From contig JAHEYP010000003.1 of NCBI GenBank assembly GCA_023251535.1, positions 62,001 to 126,000 of the forward strand: a stretch of DNA of 64,000 bases, written 5' to 3'. Source of the DNA: Bacteroidota bacterium (lineage in GTDB: Bacteria; Bacteroidota; Bacteroidia; AKYH767-A; OLB10). This document shows, one piece after another, positions 1-7,656 of this stretch. Within the stretch, counting starts at the first letter, position 1. Each line of letters starts with the position of its first letter. Both the position numbers and the translations under genes were made by a program. The notes under the pieces are model-generated. The model worked only from the letters and a program-made list of their open reading frames with translations. It did no database searches and was not told the DNA's origin.

Positions 1-2
1 GT

Positions 3-641
3 GAAAAATCGCTTTGGATAATAGGAGGTGACGGTTGGGCATACGATATTGGATTTAGTGGACTAGATCATGTGCTTTCAACTGGCGAGAATGTAAATAT
101 TTTGGTGTTGGATACTGAAGTATATTCAAATACCGGTGGACAAAAATCGAAATCTACTCCGATGGGATCTAGTGCGAAATTTGCGGTTAAAGGAAAACAA
201 ACCTCTAAAAAAGATTTAGCATTACAAGCCATTGCTCATGGTAATGCTTACGTTGCTCAAATTGCGATTGGTGCTAATGATCAGCATACGGTACGCACAT
301 TATTAGAAGCAGAAGCATACAATGGTCCATCAATCGTGATTGCATATAGTCATTGTATAGCTCACGGATATGATATGGCGAAAGGAGCGGAGCATCAAGT
401 GAACGCTGTTAAATCGGGTTACTGGCCATTGTTTAGATTTAATCCTAGAAAAGCAAGAGGAGAACGCTTCACACTTGATTCAAAAGAGCCAACATTGGCT
501 GTAGGTGATTTTATGTATAAAGAAAATCGATTTGATGTAATTCGTACAAGTAATCCTGCTCGCGCTGAAGACTTCTTACATCGCGAAGAATCAGAAGTTG
601 CCAATCATTGGGAACGCTTACTTACCTTAAAAGGATTGTAG
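3..641 (+). CDS. nifJ: Pyruvate:ferredoxin (flavodoxin) oxidoreductase, C-terminal part (5' end outside window)
   Basis: Oxidises pyruvate with CoA to acetyl-CoA and CO2 and passes the electrons to ferredoxin or flavodoxin in the cytoplasm. The reading frame is open from base 3, so the gene begins before the window; about 212 C-terminal residues are visible. They start with the thiamine-diphosphate/Mg binding motif GGDGWAYDIGFSGLDHVLS and continue with LDTEVYSNTGGQKSKSTP and the AYSHCIAHGYDM segment, all hallmarks of domain VI of homodimeric PFORs. The GTG at 72 is an internal codon, not a start. A strong terminator follows at 689-713. Reduced ferredoxin from this enzyme is a possible donor for the NuoEFG-less complex I further along. 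Confidence 0.93.
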   Translation, partial: EKSLWIIGGDGWAYDIGFSGLDHVLSTGENVNILVLDTEVYSNTGGQKSKSTPMGSSAKFAVKGKQTSKKDLALQAIAHGNAYVAQIAIGANDQHTVRTLLEAEAYNGPSIVIAYSHCIAHGYDMAKGAEHQVNAVKSGYWPLFRFNPRKARGERFTLDSKEPTLAVGDFMYKENRFDVIRTSNPARAEDFLHREESEVANHWERLLTLKGL

Positions 642-688
642 TTAATTAAATAGAGTGTTATCAGACACAAAAAATGTTGAATTAAAAT

Positions 689-713
689 GCCTCCCGAATG
701 GGAGGCTTTTTTG
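689..713 (+). terminator. Intrinsic terminator of the PFOR gene
   Basis: Perfect 7-bp stem GCCTCCC/GGGAGGC with a GAAT loop followed by six T, 47 bases after the PFOR stop codon. Confidence 0.85.
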
Positions 714-857
714 TGAGATGTAAAAATCTAAATGAGTTAAATGAATTTCATTGGACAACTAAAATATTAAGTAATTTTAATCTTAGTGTACATTATTATT
801 TATATAACCTGTTTCTGTTGATTTAAAGAATGTTTATTGGATGAGTAGATTAAAACA

Positions 858-897
858 AAAGAAGGTTGAACCTCATCGAGATTCAACCTTCTTTGTT
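858..897. terminator. Probable bidirectional terminator between PFOR and amt
   Basis: A 13-bp perfect stem (858-870 with 882-894, AAAGAAGGTTGAA) with an 11-base loop. It is flanked by GTTTTT on the plus side and by TTTTGTTTTA when read on the minus strand, so it can end the minus-strand amt transcript and back up the plus-strand PFOR terminator. The rest of 642-978 is AT-rich with no other feature seen. Confidence 0.7.
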
Positions 898-978
898 TTT
901 GGTAACATAAAAATACCCTAGAAAAACATAAATAAAATTTTGAAAATAATTAGGATTATCGTTTGTCAATTATTTTTT

Positions 979-2202
979 CTACAATACTCCTTCATCATAA
1001 GCTTTTTCACCATGAAGTGAAATATCGAGTCCACTATCTTCATCTGCTTGAGATACTTTAACTGGAGTAATCAAATTGATTATTATAAGCATGGCGTATG
1101 TAAAGACGAAAGCATAGATACAAGCACTAACAACTGCAACTACTTGTTTTATAAAAAACATTGAATCGCCGTTTAACAATCCGTTGGCGCCGGCTGCATT
1201 CATCGCTTTTGATGCAAATACGCCAAGTAAAATGGTTCCTAAGCATCCTCCAACACCATGCACTCCCCAAACATCTAAAGCATCATCCCAACCCATTTTG
1301 TTTTTCATGTGAACTGCTACATAACAAACAATGCCTGCAATTATTCCTATTAAACATGCCGCAGGTAAAGTGACATATCCCGCAGCAGGAGTAATCGTTG
1401 CTAATCCCGCAACAGCTCCTGTCAATAATCCTACAAACTTAGGTTTTCTTACAAAGTACCATTCAATTGCTAGCCATGTAATAGCTGCGAACGATGCTGC
1501 AACGTCAGTATTTAAAAATGCTAATCCTGTTACAGCGTTAACGTCTAATGCGCTTCCTGCATTGAATCCATACCAACCAAACCATAATAATCCTGTTCCA
1601 ATGGCAATTAACGGAACACTGTTAGGAGTTGATTCTTTATCCCTTCTTTTTCCTACATAAATTACTGAAGCTAACGCTGCGAATCCTGCAGTTGCGTGAA
1701 CAACAATTCCTCCTGCGAAATCCATTACTCCCCATTTAGCTAATAATCCGCCACCCCATACCATATGAGCGAAAGGATAGTAAACTAATAGTTGCCAGAA
1801 AACAAGGAAAAGTAAATATGATTTAAATGTGATACGATTAATAAAGGCTCCAGTAATTAATGCAGGTGTAATAATTGCAAACATCATCTGGTATGCCATA
1901 AATACAAATTCCGGGAGCTTCGTGTTTCCAGCAAATGGTGTATTTAAATCTACTCCTTGCATGAATGCTTTATCGAAATTTCCGATTATTCCTCCTAATG
2001 AATCGCCACTGAAGCAAAGTGAATATCCACAAACAAACCACAGGATCGTGGTAATGCCCATTGATACAAAACTTTGAATCATAATTCCTAGGATATTTCT
2101 TTTTCCGGCTAATCCTCCGTAGAAGAATGCTAATCCCGGTGTCATTAGCATAACTAGGCTTGTCGCTAATAGCATGAAGCCTGTGGTACCTGTGTCAAAC
2201 AT
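979..2202 (-). CDS. amt: Ammonium transporter, Amt/Mep/Rh family
   Basis: Inner-membrane channel of 407 residues and about 11 membrane helices that conducts ammonia/ammonium. The conserved pore residues can be seen: gate Phe near 108, Trp149 of the recruitment site, and the twin pore histidines His169 (in GGIVVHATAG) and His315 (in WGVHGVGG). There is no N-terminal signal peptide of the Proteobacterial type. It lies 52 bases downstream of a porin gene on the same strand, so the two are probably co-transcribed. A P-II (glnK) gene, the usual partner, is not present next to it. Confidence 0.95.
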   Translation of the reverse strand: MFDTGTTGFMLLATSLVMLMTPGLAFFYGGLAGKRNILGIMIQSFVSMGITTILWFVCGYSLCFSGDSLGGIIGNFDKAFMQGVDLNTPFAGNTKLPEFVFMAYQMMFAIITPALITGAFINRITFKSYLLFLVFWQLLVYYPFAHMVWGGGLLAKWGVMDFAGGIVVHATAGFAALASVIYVGKRRDKESTPNSVPLIAIGTGLLWFGWYGFNAGSALDVNAVTGLAFLNTDVAASFAAITWLAIEWYFVRKPKFVGLLTGAVAGLATITPAAGYVTLPAACLIGIIAGIVCYVAVHMKNKMGWDDALDVWGVHGVGGCLGTILLGVFASKAMNAAGANGLLNGDSMFFIKQVVAVVSACIYAFVFTYAMLIIINLITPVKVSQADEDSGLDISLHGEKAYDEGVL

Positions 2203-2254
2203 ATTTTATAGTATTTAGGTTAGTACTTAATTTTCGTTTTGATGAATTCAATTT

Positions 2255-3385
2255 TTAAAATGAAATCCCCATGTTTATAAGAAATTCTGTGCGGCTAGAA
2301 GTAGATTCTTTATCCCAATAAAATATTTCTTCGTTTTTGTCCATTTGAATTTGTCTGGCTTCTAATCGGATATACGCATTATCGATTGGTATGTATTCTA
2401 TTCCCAATGTTGCTCCCCACATATTATAACCGGTTGACTTGCCAGCTTTATCGACTATGACTGCCGACATAAATCCTTGCGGATCACTAAATAGTTCACC
2501 TCTTGCTGCAATTGCAAATTTTTTGACAACTTGATACTTTGCTGTAATAATCCCGCTAAACATATTAGCGGATTTTGAATGTGTAGTATCGCTATTGCTT
2601 TGTGTACAATAATCAATACCAATTTGATATTTCATCTTATTCATTTGATAGTTCATAAATAAGTTGTTGTGAATTCGCATATGTGATATTGAATCGGCTT
2701 CAGGCGTGTCGTCTCCAATATAATTGCTGTATCCAATATTGCCTTTATCACTCAATGCATATGTTGCAAGCAGTCCGAAAGATTTCTTTTTATTATTGTC
2801 TTCAAAGGTGTTGTAACCATTAAGAGCATAAAGACTTATAGAAATTTTATCGTTAGGTATATAGTTTAGTCTAGCGCCTGCTTCAAATGCTATTTCATAA
2901 AAAGTATTTATCGAAATAGAGCTTAGTAAATTTTCTTTCGGCATTAATCCCTCTGTTCCAAAGTGTGTCCTGAATAGTCCTGCATCAAGCCAAATTTTCG
3001 GGTGGATTTTAATGCCTGCATGAGCTTCCATGATTGCATTATATTTGCTAGACCACATTGCTTGTGGTATATCTCCATAATGAAGAGTTACAATACCTCT
3101 CGCTTTGTTAGAATTGTATTCGGCTGAAAGTACAGCGATGTTTATTCCAAATTGATTACTAACTGGAGAAATAGTTGGAAATTTTTGGAAATCACCAACT
3201 CCCACTGAATCTGTGTAGTAAGAGTAGTATGCATCAACATAGCCAGATATCTTAAAATTCGATTCGACTTTATTTATTTCAATTGATATTGTTGAGTCTG
3301 CAATTTGAGCGATGCCTGTATTATTGCTCGTTAATGCTACCAAAAGCAAGATTATGTTGCGTTTGATGTTTTTTAATCTTATCAT
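2255..3385 (-). CDS. Outer-membrane beta-barrel porin (OmpL/Bbp2-like)
   Basis: A 376-residue protein with an N-terminal signal peptide (residues 1-26, ending near NTGIAQ) and then alternating amphipathic strands typical of a beta-barrel: FKISGYVDAYYSYYTDS at the start of the mature protein, repeated aromatic-rich strands, and a final strand ending in Phe as expected for BAM recognition. This fits the putative OmpL-like beta-barrel porin-2 family that is common in Bacteroidota. Position upstream of amt suggests it lets ammonium or another small nitrogen compound cross the outer membrane; that role is inferred from context only. Confidence 0.75.
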   Translation of the reverse strand: MIRLKNIKRNIILLLVALTSNNTGIAQIADSTISIEINKVESNFKISGYVDAYYSYYTDSVGVGDFQKFPTISPVSNQFGINIAVLSAEYNSNKARGIVTLHYGDIPQAMWSSKYNAIMEAHAGIKIHPKIWLDAGLFRTHFGTEGLMPKENLLSSISINTFYEIAFEAGARLNYIPNDKISISLYALNGYNTFEDNNKKKSFGLLATYALSDKGNIGYSNYIGDDTPEADSISHMRIHNNLFMNYQMNKMKYQIGIDYCTQSNSDTTHSKSANMFSGIITAKYQVVKKFAIAARGELFSDPQGFMSAVIVDKAGKSTGYNMWGATLGIEYIPIDNAYIRLEARQIQMDKNEEIFYWDKESTSSRTEFLINMGISF

Positions 3386-3417
3386 AATATTATTGTGATT
3401 GATGAGTCTAATAGTAC

Positions 3418-3448
3418 AATTGATCAGTACTTTAAGTATTGATCAATT
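3418..3448. promoter_or_regulatory. 31-bp inverted repeat upstream of the porin-amt pair
   Basis: Arms AATTGATCAGTACT (3418-3431) and AGTATTGATCAATT (3435-3448) are complementary over 14 bases with a single G-T wobble and a 3-base loop. It lies 33-63 bases upstream of the porin ATG. No T-tract follows, so it looks more like an operator or a leader hairpin than a terminator. The rest of the 3386-3777 gap is AT-rich with nothing else recognised. Confidence 0.5.
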
Positions 3449-3777
3449 TCATTTTATTGATTATGTAAAGCAATTTATTTGCATTGTGATTTGTAAATCG
3501 AAATTTAAAATTATACATTAAAAATTTGAAATTCGACTAAATACAATGCATGTAATAACAATCATAACTTGATATGAGCTACGACAAAAATGTTACTTCA
3601 AAGGATGATATTTGTTAGGGAAAATTATGCTAATTCGCAGTTTGTTGGGTAGGGATGTAGTGAAATAATTTTGTTGAAACCTTTACTGAAAACTAGGTTT
3701 AATTGAAAAATATCTTAGTATTCGAAAATATTTATCTGAAGAAAATTTAAAGCACGTTTATTTAAAAACGTAAAAAG

Positions 3778-4491
3778 TCAGATATCAAATTTTATAATAA
3801 TTGGCATATGATCACTATAACTTATCCAATCAGAGTAATCGCCGTATTCAATATGAGTTATTTTATCTTGTAAATGAGCAGATGCAAAGCAATAATCAAG
3901 ATGATATGGTTTTTCAAGATTACGGTACAAATAGAATGTTGGATGTAATTCTTTTCCTTGTTGTTGATTTAGCAAAGTGTGATAAACACTTTGAATGTTA
4001 TAAGATTCAAGTTTTTCTACAACATGTGAGTGATTGCCAATTCTCTTTGGTTTATCCCAAATAGTGTTACTATTAAAATCTCCTGTTAAAATAGCGTGAT
4101 TGTTTTTTATTGTGTTTTTGTAGTATTGAATTGCCTTCCAGACTTGCTCCACATATTGGCCTTCGGGATCGTTTTTATTATTTGCCCAAATTGCTAAAAG
4201 GTTAAAAGAATTAGTTGACGCTTTTACATTAATAGGCAATACAAATTTTATATTGGGATTGTATTTCTTGTGAATTTTAATGTCATACTCGCTATAAGAA
4301 ATTACCGCTAATCCCTTATGATGATTATCTCCAATCCAAAAAATAACTTTGGGTTTTTTAAGATCATTGTCGAATTTAAGACGTGATGGATGTTCACATT
4401 CTTGAATCACCAATATGTCCGGCTCATATTTTAAAATATGCTTTGCTTTAGTTCGAAAAGCTCCTTGGCAATTCCATGTAATTAATTTCAT
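3778..4491 (-). CDS. Endonuclease/exonuclease/phosphatase family protein
   Basis: A 237-residue cytoplasmic protein of the metal-dependent phosphodiesterase superfamily that includes exonuclease III and DNase I. Visible motifs are TWNCQG (Asn7), the metal-binding Glu31 in IQECEHPS, the TGDFNSN loop in the middle, and the terminal SDHMPI motif (Asp227, His228). There is no signal peptide and no extra domain. Whether it acts on DNA, RNA, phospholipid or another phosphodiester cannot be told from sequence. The next gene on the same strand ends 32 bases before it, but the products look unrelated. Confidence 0.85.
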   Translation of the reverse strand: MKLITWNCQGAFRTKAKHILKYEPDILVIQECEHPSRLKFDNDLKKPKVIFWIGDNHHKGLAVISYSEYDIKIHKKYNPNIKFVLPINVKASTNSFNLLAIWANNKNDPEGQYVEQVWKAIQYYKNTIKNNHAILTGDFNSNTIWDKPKRIGNHSHVVEKLESYNIQSVYHTLLNQQQGKELHPTFYLYRNLEKPYHLDYCFASAHLQDKITHIEYGDYSDWISYSDHMPIIIKFDI

Positions 4492-4523
4492 GAAAAAATT
4501 TAAGTGGATTTGATTAAATAGGT

Positions 4524-5273
4524 TTACTTTTTTTGAAATCTTTTCAGAATCTTTAAAGTATGTTCTAAAGCACTTTTTTTATTGAAAGATTGGTGCCCTG
4601 GTATTATGATAGAGGGATTAGGAAATTTCGTTAGAACCCTATTGGCTGATTCGATCCATTTTGGAATATTGGCATCAGATAGATTTCCGGGACTGTCTGA
4701 ATCACAGCTCTTGATAAAGCAGCCTCCGTAGAGTGTCCTTTCGTTGTTAAACCAAATTACAATATTATCGGGACTATGTCCGTGCCCTGGATAAAATGTT
4801 TCAAATGAATATTGACCTAAATGAAATGTTGTATCGTTCACTAATAAAAATTCCGCCCTTGGTTTATTCCGCAAAATAGATAGGCTATCGGTTTTATTTG
4901 TTGTGTATGTTTTTATTCCTAATGAACGATAATAATATAATCCCGCAGTTCTATCTTCATGGAAATGTGTTGCAATACAAATGGAAACTGATTTGTTATG
5001 TTTTATTTTAATACTTTCTAATAAGGGCTGAAATTGTGTTGTGTCCCATGGAGTGTCTATTAAAACGACTCCATCATTGGTAACCACATACATGCCATTG
5101 GCGGGAAACAATTCGCCATTTCCAGGGTCTCCATAAGTTGTATAAACGTAAAAATCCTTTTTGATCTCTTTTATTTCAAGTTTTTTGTTTAATTGCTGCG
5201 AAAAACTAAAAATGGGCAAAAGAAATACAATTGTTGCCATTAGAAAATGGTTCTTTTTATTATTCCAGCTCAT
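4524..5273 (-). CDS. Subclass B1 metallo-beta-lactamase
   Basis: A 249-residue secreted zinc hydrolase with a signal peptide (about residues 8-26, cleaving after FSFSQ). It carries the complete B1 zinc set: His103, His105 and Asp107 in THFHEDRTAG, His166 in GHGHSPDN, Cys185 in GGCFIKS and His227 in IPGHQ. The Cys ligand and the GGCFIKS context separate B1 beta-lactamases from general MBL-fold hydrolases, and length matches BlaB/IND-type enzymes of Flavobacteriia. It should hydrolyse beta-lactams, probably including carbapenems, in the periplasm. There is no mobile element or regulator next to it, so it looks like a resident chromosomal gene. Confidence 0.88.
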   Translation of the reverse strand: MSWNNKKNHFLMATIVFLLPIFSFSQQLNKKLEIKEIKKDFYVYTTYGDPGNGELFPANGMYVVTNDGVVLIDTPWDTTQFQPLLESIKIKHNKSVSICIATHFHEDRTAGLYYYRSLGIKTYTTNKTDSLSILRNKPRAEFLLVNDTTFHLGQYSFETFYPGHGHSPDNIVIWFNNERTLYGGCFIKSCDSDSPGNLSDANIPKWIESANRVLTKFPNPSIIIPGHQSFNKKSALEHTLKILKRFQKK

Positions 5274-5374
5274 ATTAAAGGTGATTATGTTAATTGTAGA
5301 ATGAAAATATTAAAAAGTAAATTTGAACCTGAATTTAATGTTAAAATTGTAATTACATAGTTTGTGAATTGGAT

Positions 5375-5698
5375 TTATTTTTTCTTCAAAAGTTGCTTGG
5401 CTAATCTCCATTCGATGAATTCTTTTCCTTCTATTCTTAATGATTTTATATTGGATGAAAAGTGCTTTGCTGATTTCATAGCTTCCTTATGATTACCATT
5501 TCGATAAAATTGGTTGATTTCTTCATCATTTTCCCAAACTGACATTGTATACCAAATCTTTAAATTCCAGCTTCCAATCGCTTTGTATTTTATACAGTTG
5601 GAATTCTTTAGTTGTTGAAATATCTTGCTATTCATTTTTAAAAATGAAGGCAATTTTGAGTAAGAAATTATTTCAATCTGTGTTATTGAAATTGGCAT
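5375..5698 (-). CDS. Hypothetical protein, possible dimeric alpha-beta barrel (ABM/DUF3291-like)
   Basis: A small 107-residue cytoplasmic protein. The pattern of a first strand, then SFLKMNSKIF, the WYTMSVWENDEEINQFYRNG segment and a C-terminal EFIEWRLA helix resembles dimeric alpha-beta-barrel proteins such as antibiotic-biosynthesis monooxygenases and DUF3291. No catalytic residues can be assigned. It stands alone between the beta-lactamase and the complex I operon on the same strand. Confidence 0.6.
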   Translation of the reverse strand: MPISITQIEIISYSKLPSFLKMNSKIFQQLKNSNCIKYKAIGSWNLKIWYTMSVWENDEEINQFYRNGNHKEAMKSAKHFSSNIKSLRIEGKEFIEWRLAKQLLKKK

Positions 5699-5744
5699 AG
5701 TTGAGTAATTGCAAGTATTATTGAAATTGAAATTTGCTGCTTAA

Positions 5745-5780
5745 AACAAAGACAAACTAAATAATTAGCTTGTCTTTGTT
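5745..5780 (-). terminator. Terminator at the end of the nuo operon
   Basis: Arms 5745-5760 and 5765-5780 form a 16-bp stem (AACAAAGACAAGCTAA on the minus strand) with one G-T wobble and a 4-base loop, followed by TTAAGC. It lies 66 bases past the stop of the last gene of the complex I operon. Confidence 0.7.
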
Positions 5781-5845
5781 GTACTTTAAAGAATTAAATT
5801 ACTCTTATGATTTAATATTATCGCAATTTTGTAAGAATGTAAATG

Positions 5846-6217
5846 TTAGCCATAATACGGCACATCACTTGCTTTTTCTTCCTCTTGTTTCCAATACCTC
5901 AATGTAACTACGTCGCCTTCTTTGGTGCGTAATAATCTTCCGAAAATTGCATTGGTACTGTTAAAGGTCATATCAGTTACGCCAACGGTGAATTGTGTTG
6001 GAGCAGGTGGCGGCGGAGGTGGAACGGCTTCTTCTCCTTCAGCAGGCGCAGGTGCTGGAGCAACTTTTGGAATAATTCCACTTACAACTACTGTATAGCC
6101 ATTGCCTTCTAATAAATTTTTTAAAAATTCAGCTCGCGTTGCTGTCACAGCTTTTTCGACGATGCAACATTTAGTGCCTTCAAGATCTTCGAATTCGTGA
6201 TTTTTATTGATTGCCAT
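5846..6217 (-). CDS. Unknown protein with Pro/Ala-rich linker at the end of the nuo operon
   Basis: A 123-residue protein I do not recognise. The N-terminal part (1-50) looks like a small alpha-beta domain with a Cys pair (Cys17, Cys18) and the segment ATRAEFLKNLLEGNGYTVVVSG. A low-complexity APAPAEGEEAVPPPPPPAP linker (about 53-72) joins it to a second domain rich in Thr and hydrophobics (TQFTVGVTDMTFNSTNAIFGRLLRT). There is no signal peptide or membrane helix. It starts 16 bases after the nuoN stop on the same strand and is followed by the operon terminator, so it is transcribed with complex I and may be an accessory or assembly factor. That role is inference. Confidence 0.7.
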   Translation of the reverse strand: MAINKNHEFEDLEGTKCCIVEKAVTATRAEFLKNLLEGNGYTVVVSGIIPKVAPAPAPAEGEEAVPPPPPPAPTQFTVGVTDMTFNSTNAIFGRLLRTKEGDVVTLRYWKQEEEKASDVPYYG

Positions 6218-6233
6218 TGTTCCTTCGGTTTTA

Positions 6234-7646
6234 TTAGATTCCGCTGCTTAATGAATAGATATAATTGTAAACTCCTCCTGCGAATCCTGTTACCAGAATT
6301 CCTATAACACAAATTGCAATTGCTATTCCCGGGATAATTCCCGCTTTGATATTTGCTATCGGCATTGCATTTTCATCCATAAAGATGGCTTTAACAATGC
6401 GTAAATAGTAGTACATCGATACAATCATGTTGATAGCAGCATATCCTACTAACAAATAATTCCCTGTTGATGCTCCTGATGTTAATAGGAATAGTTTCCC
6501 GAAGAATCCGGCAGTTGGTGGTACTCCTGCAAGTGAGAATAATGATATCGTTAAGAACCAACTTAACGCTGGATTTGTTTTGTAAAATCCTTTGTAGTCG
6601 CTGATGTTTTCTTTTCCACTCATTGAACTTACAACATTCACTACTCCGAATGCTCCAAGGTTAGAGAATAGATAAATCAACAGGAAGTAAATCATCGATG
6701 CTTCTCCTGCTTGTGTGCCTGAGCTAATACCTACTAATATAAATCCTACTTGTGCTATCGATGAGAATGCTAAGAAGCGTTTAATGTTTTCTTGTCGTAC
6801 GGCAAAAATATTTCCGATTCCTATTGTTAGTACTGAAGTAAGGAATAGCAGCACATACCAGATGTTCGCCATTGTGCCAAATACTTTATAGAGTACTGTG
6901 ATAAATACAAATGCTACCGCAGCTTTCGATACTACTGATAAGTAGGCCGCTACTGGTACCGGCGCTCCTTCGTAAACATCGGCTGTCCAGAAATGAAATG
7001 GTACTACCGAAAGTTTGAATGCAAATCCTGTGAACAATAATACAAATGCAAATACTTGTAATGCGTTATTGTCGAGTTGTGATGTGATTTGCACAAAGCT
7101 GAACGATCCTGTGGTTCCATAAATAAATGATACACCCATCAATAATAACGCTGAGCTAAATGCCGATGATAATATCATTTTCATTCCCGCTTCAGATGAG
7201 CTTGATTTGTTCAAGTTGAAATTGGCTAATGCTGCCATCGGTATAGTGCTCAATTCTAATCCTACATAAAACAGTAACAGGTTCCCTGATGATATCATAA
7301 AGAACATCCCAATTAATGTTGAGATGATTAACATGTAGAATTCAGGTAAGTGCTTATGTGTCTTAATACATGGATGCGCCATCAATGAAACTACTAATAA
7401 ACCTAAGTTTAACATATTCTTCTCGAATATCATTAACTCCGTTACTTTGTACATTCCGTTGAATAACTCTCCTGTAGTTGGTAGGATAAATCCCGCAAGG
7501 AAATTGATGAGCAATAAACTGTTAACGATACCTGCCCAATTTCTTGGACTGTTTTCATTGTCGCTTATTTTTAATATGAGTGTAATGAATAAGATGATGC
7601 ATAGTAGCAACTCTTGTTTCATCAATATGAGGAATTCGTTTAACAT
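6234..7646 (-). CDS. nuoN: NADH-quinone oxidoreductase subunit N
   Basis: Antiporter-like membrane subunit of respiratory complex I, 470 residues with about 14 helices. Family features seen: YVGLELSTIPMAALANFN with the key Glu, the KLSVVPFHFWTADVYEGAP signature with its Lys, and the discontinuous-helix region LAFSSIAQVGFILVGI. It translocates protons in the inner membrane. A second Met at residue 9 is an alternative start; the listed start leaves a 10-base gap to nuoM. Confidence 0.95.
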   Translation of the reverse strand: MLNEFLILMKQELLLCIILFITLILKISDNENSPRNWAGIVNSLLLINFLAGFILPTTGELFNGMYKVTELMIFEKNMLNLGLLVVSLMAHPCIKTHKHLPEFYMLIISTLIGMFFMISSGNLLLFYVGLELSTIPMAALANFNLNKSSSSEAGMKMILSSAFSSALLLMGVSFIYGTTGSFSFVQITSQLDNNALQVFAFVLLFTGFAFKLSVVPFHFWTADVYEGAPVPVAAYLSVVSKAAVAFVFITVLYKVFGTMANIWYVLLFLTSVLTIGIGNIFAVRQENIKRFLAFSSIAQVGFILVGISSGTQAGEASMIYFLLIYLFSNLGAFGVVNVVSSMSGKENISDYKGFYKTNPALSWFLTISLFSLAGVPPTAGFFGKLFLLTSGASTGNYLLVGYAAINMIVSMYYYLRIVKAIFMDENAMPIANIKAGIIPGIAIAICVIGILVTGFAGGVYNYIYSLSSGI

Positions 7647-7656
7647 ACCCTAATTC

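Noticed and set aside
3801-4064. 87-codon plus-strand frame opposite the endonuclease gene
   Set aside because: Antisense shadow of a gene with clear motifs.
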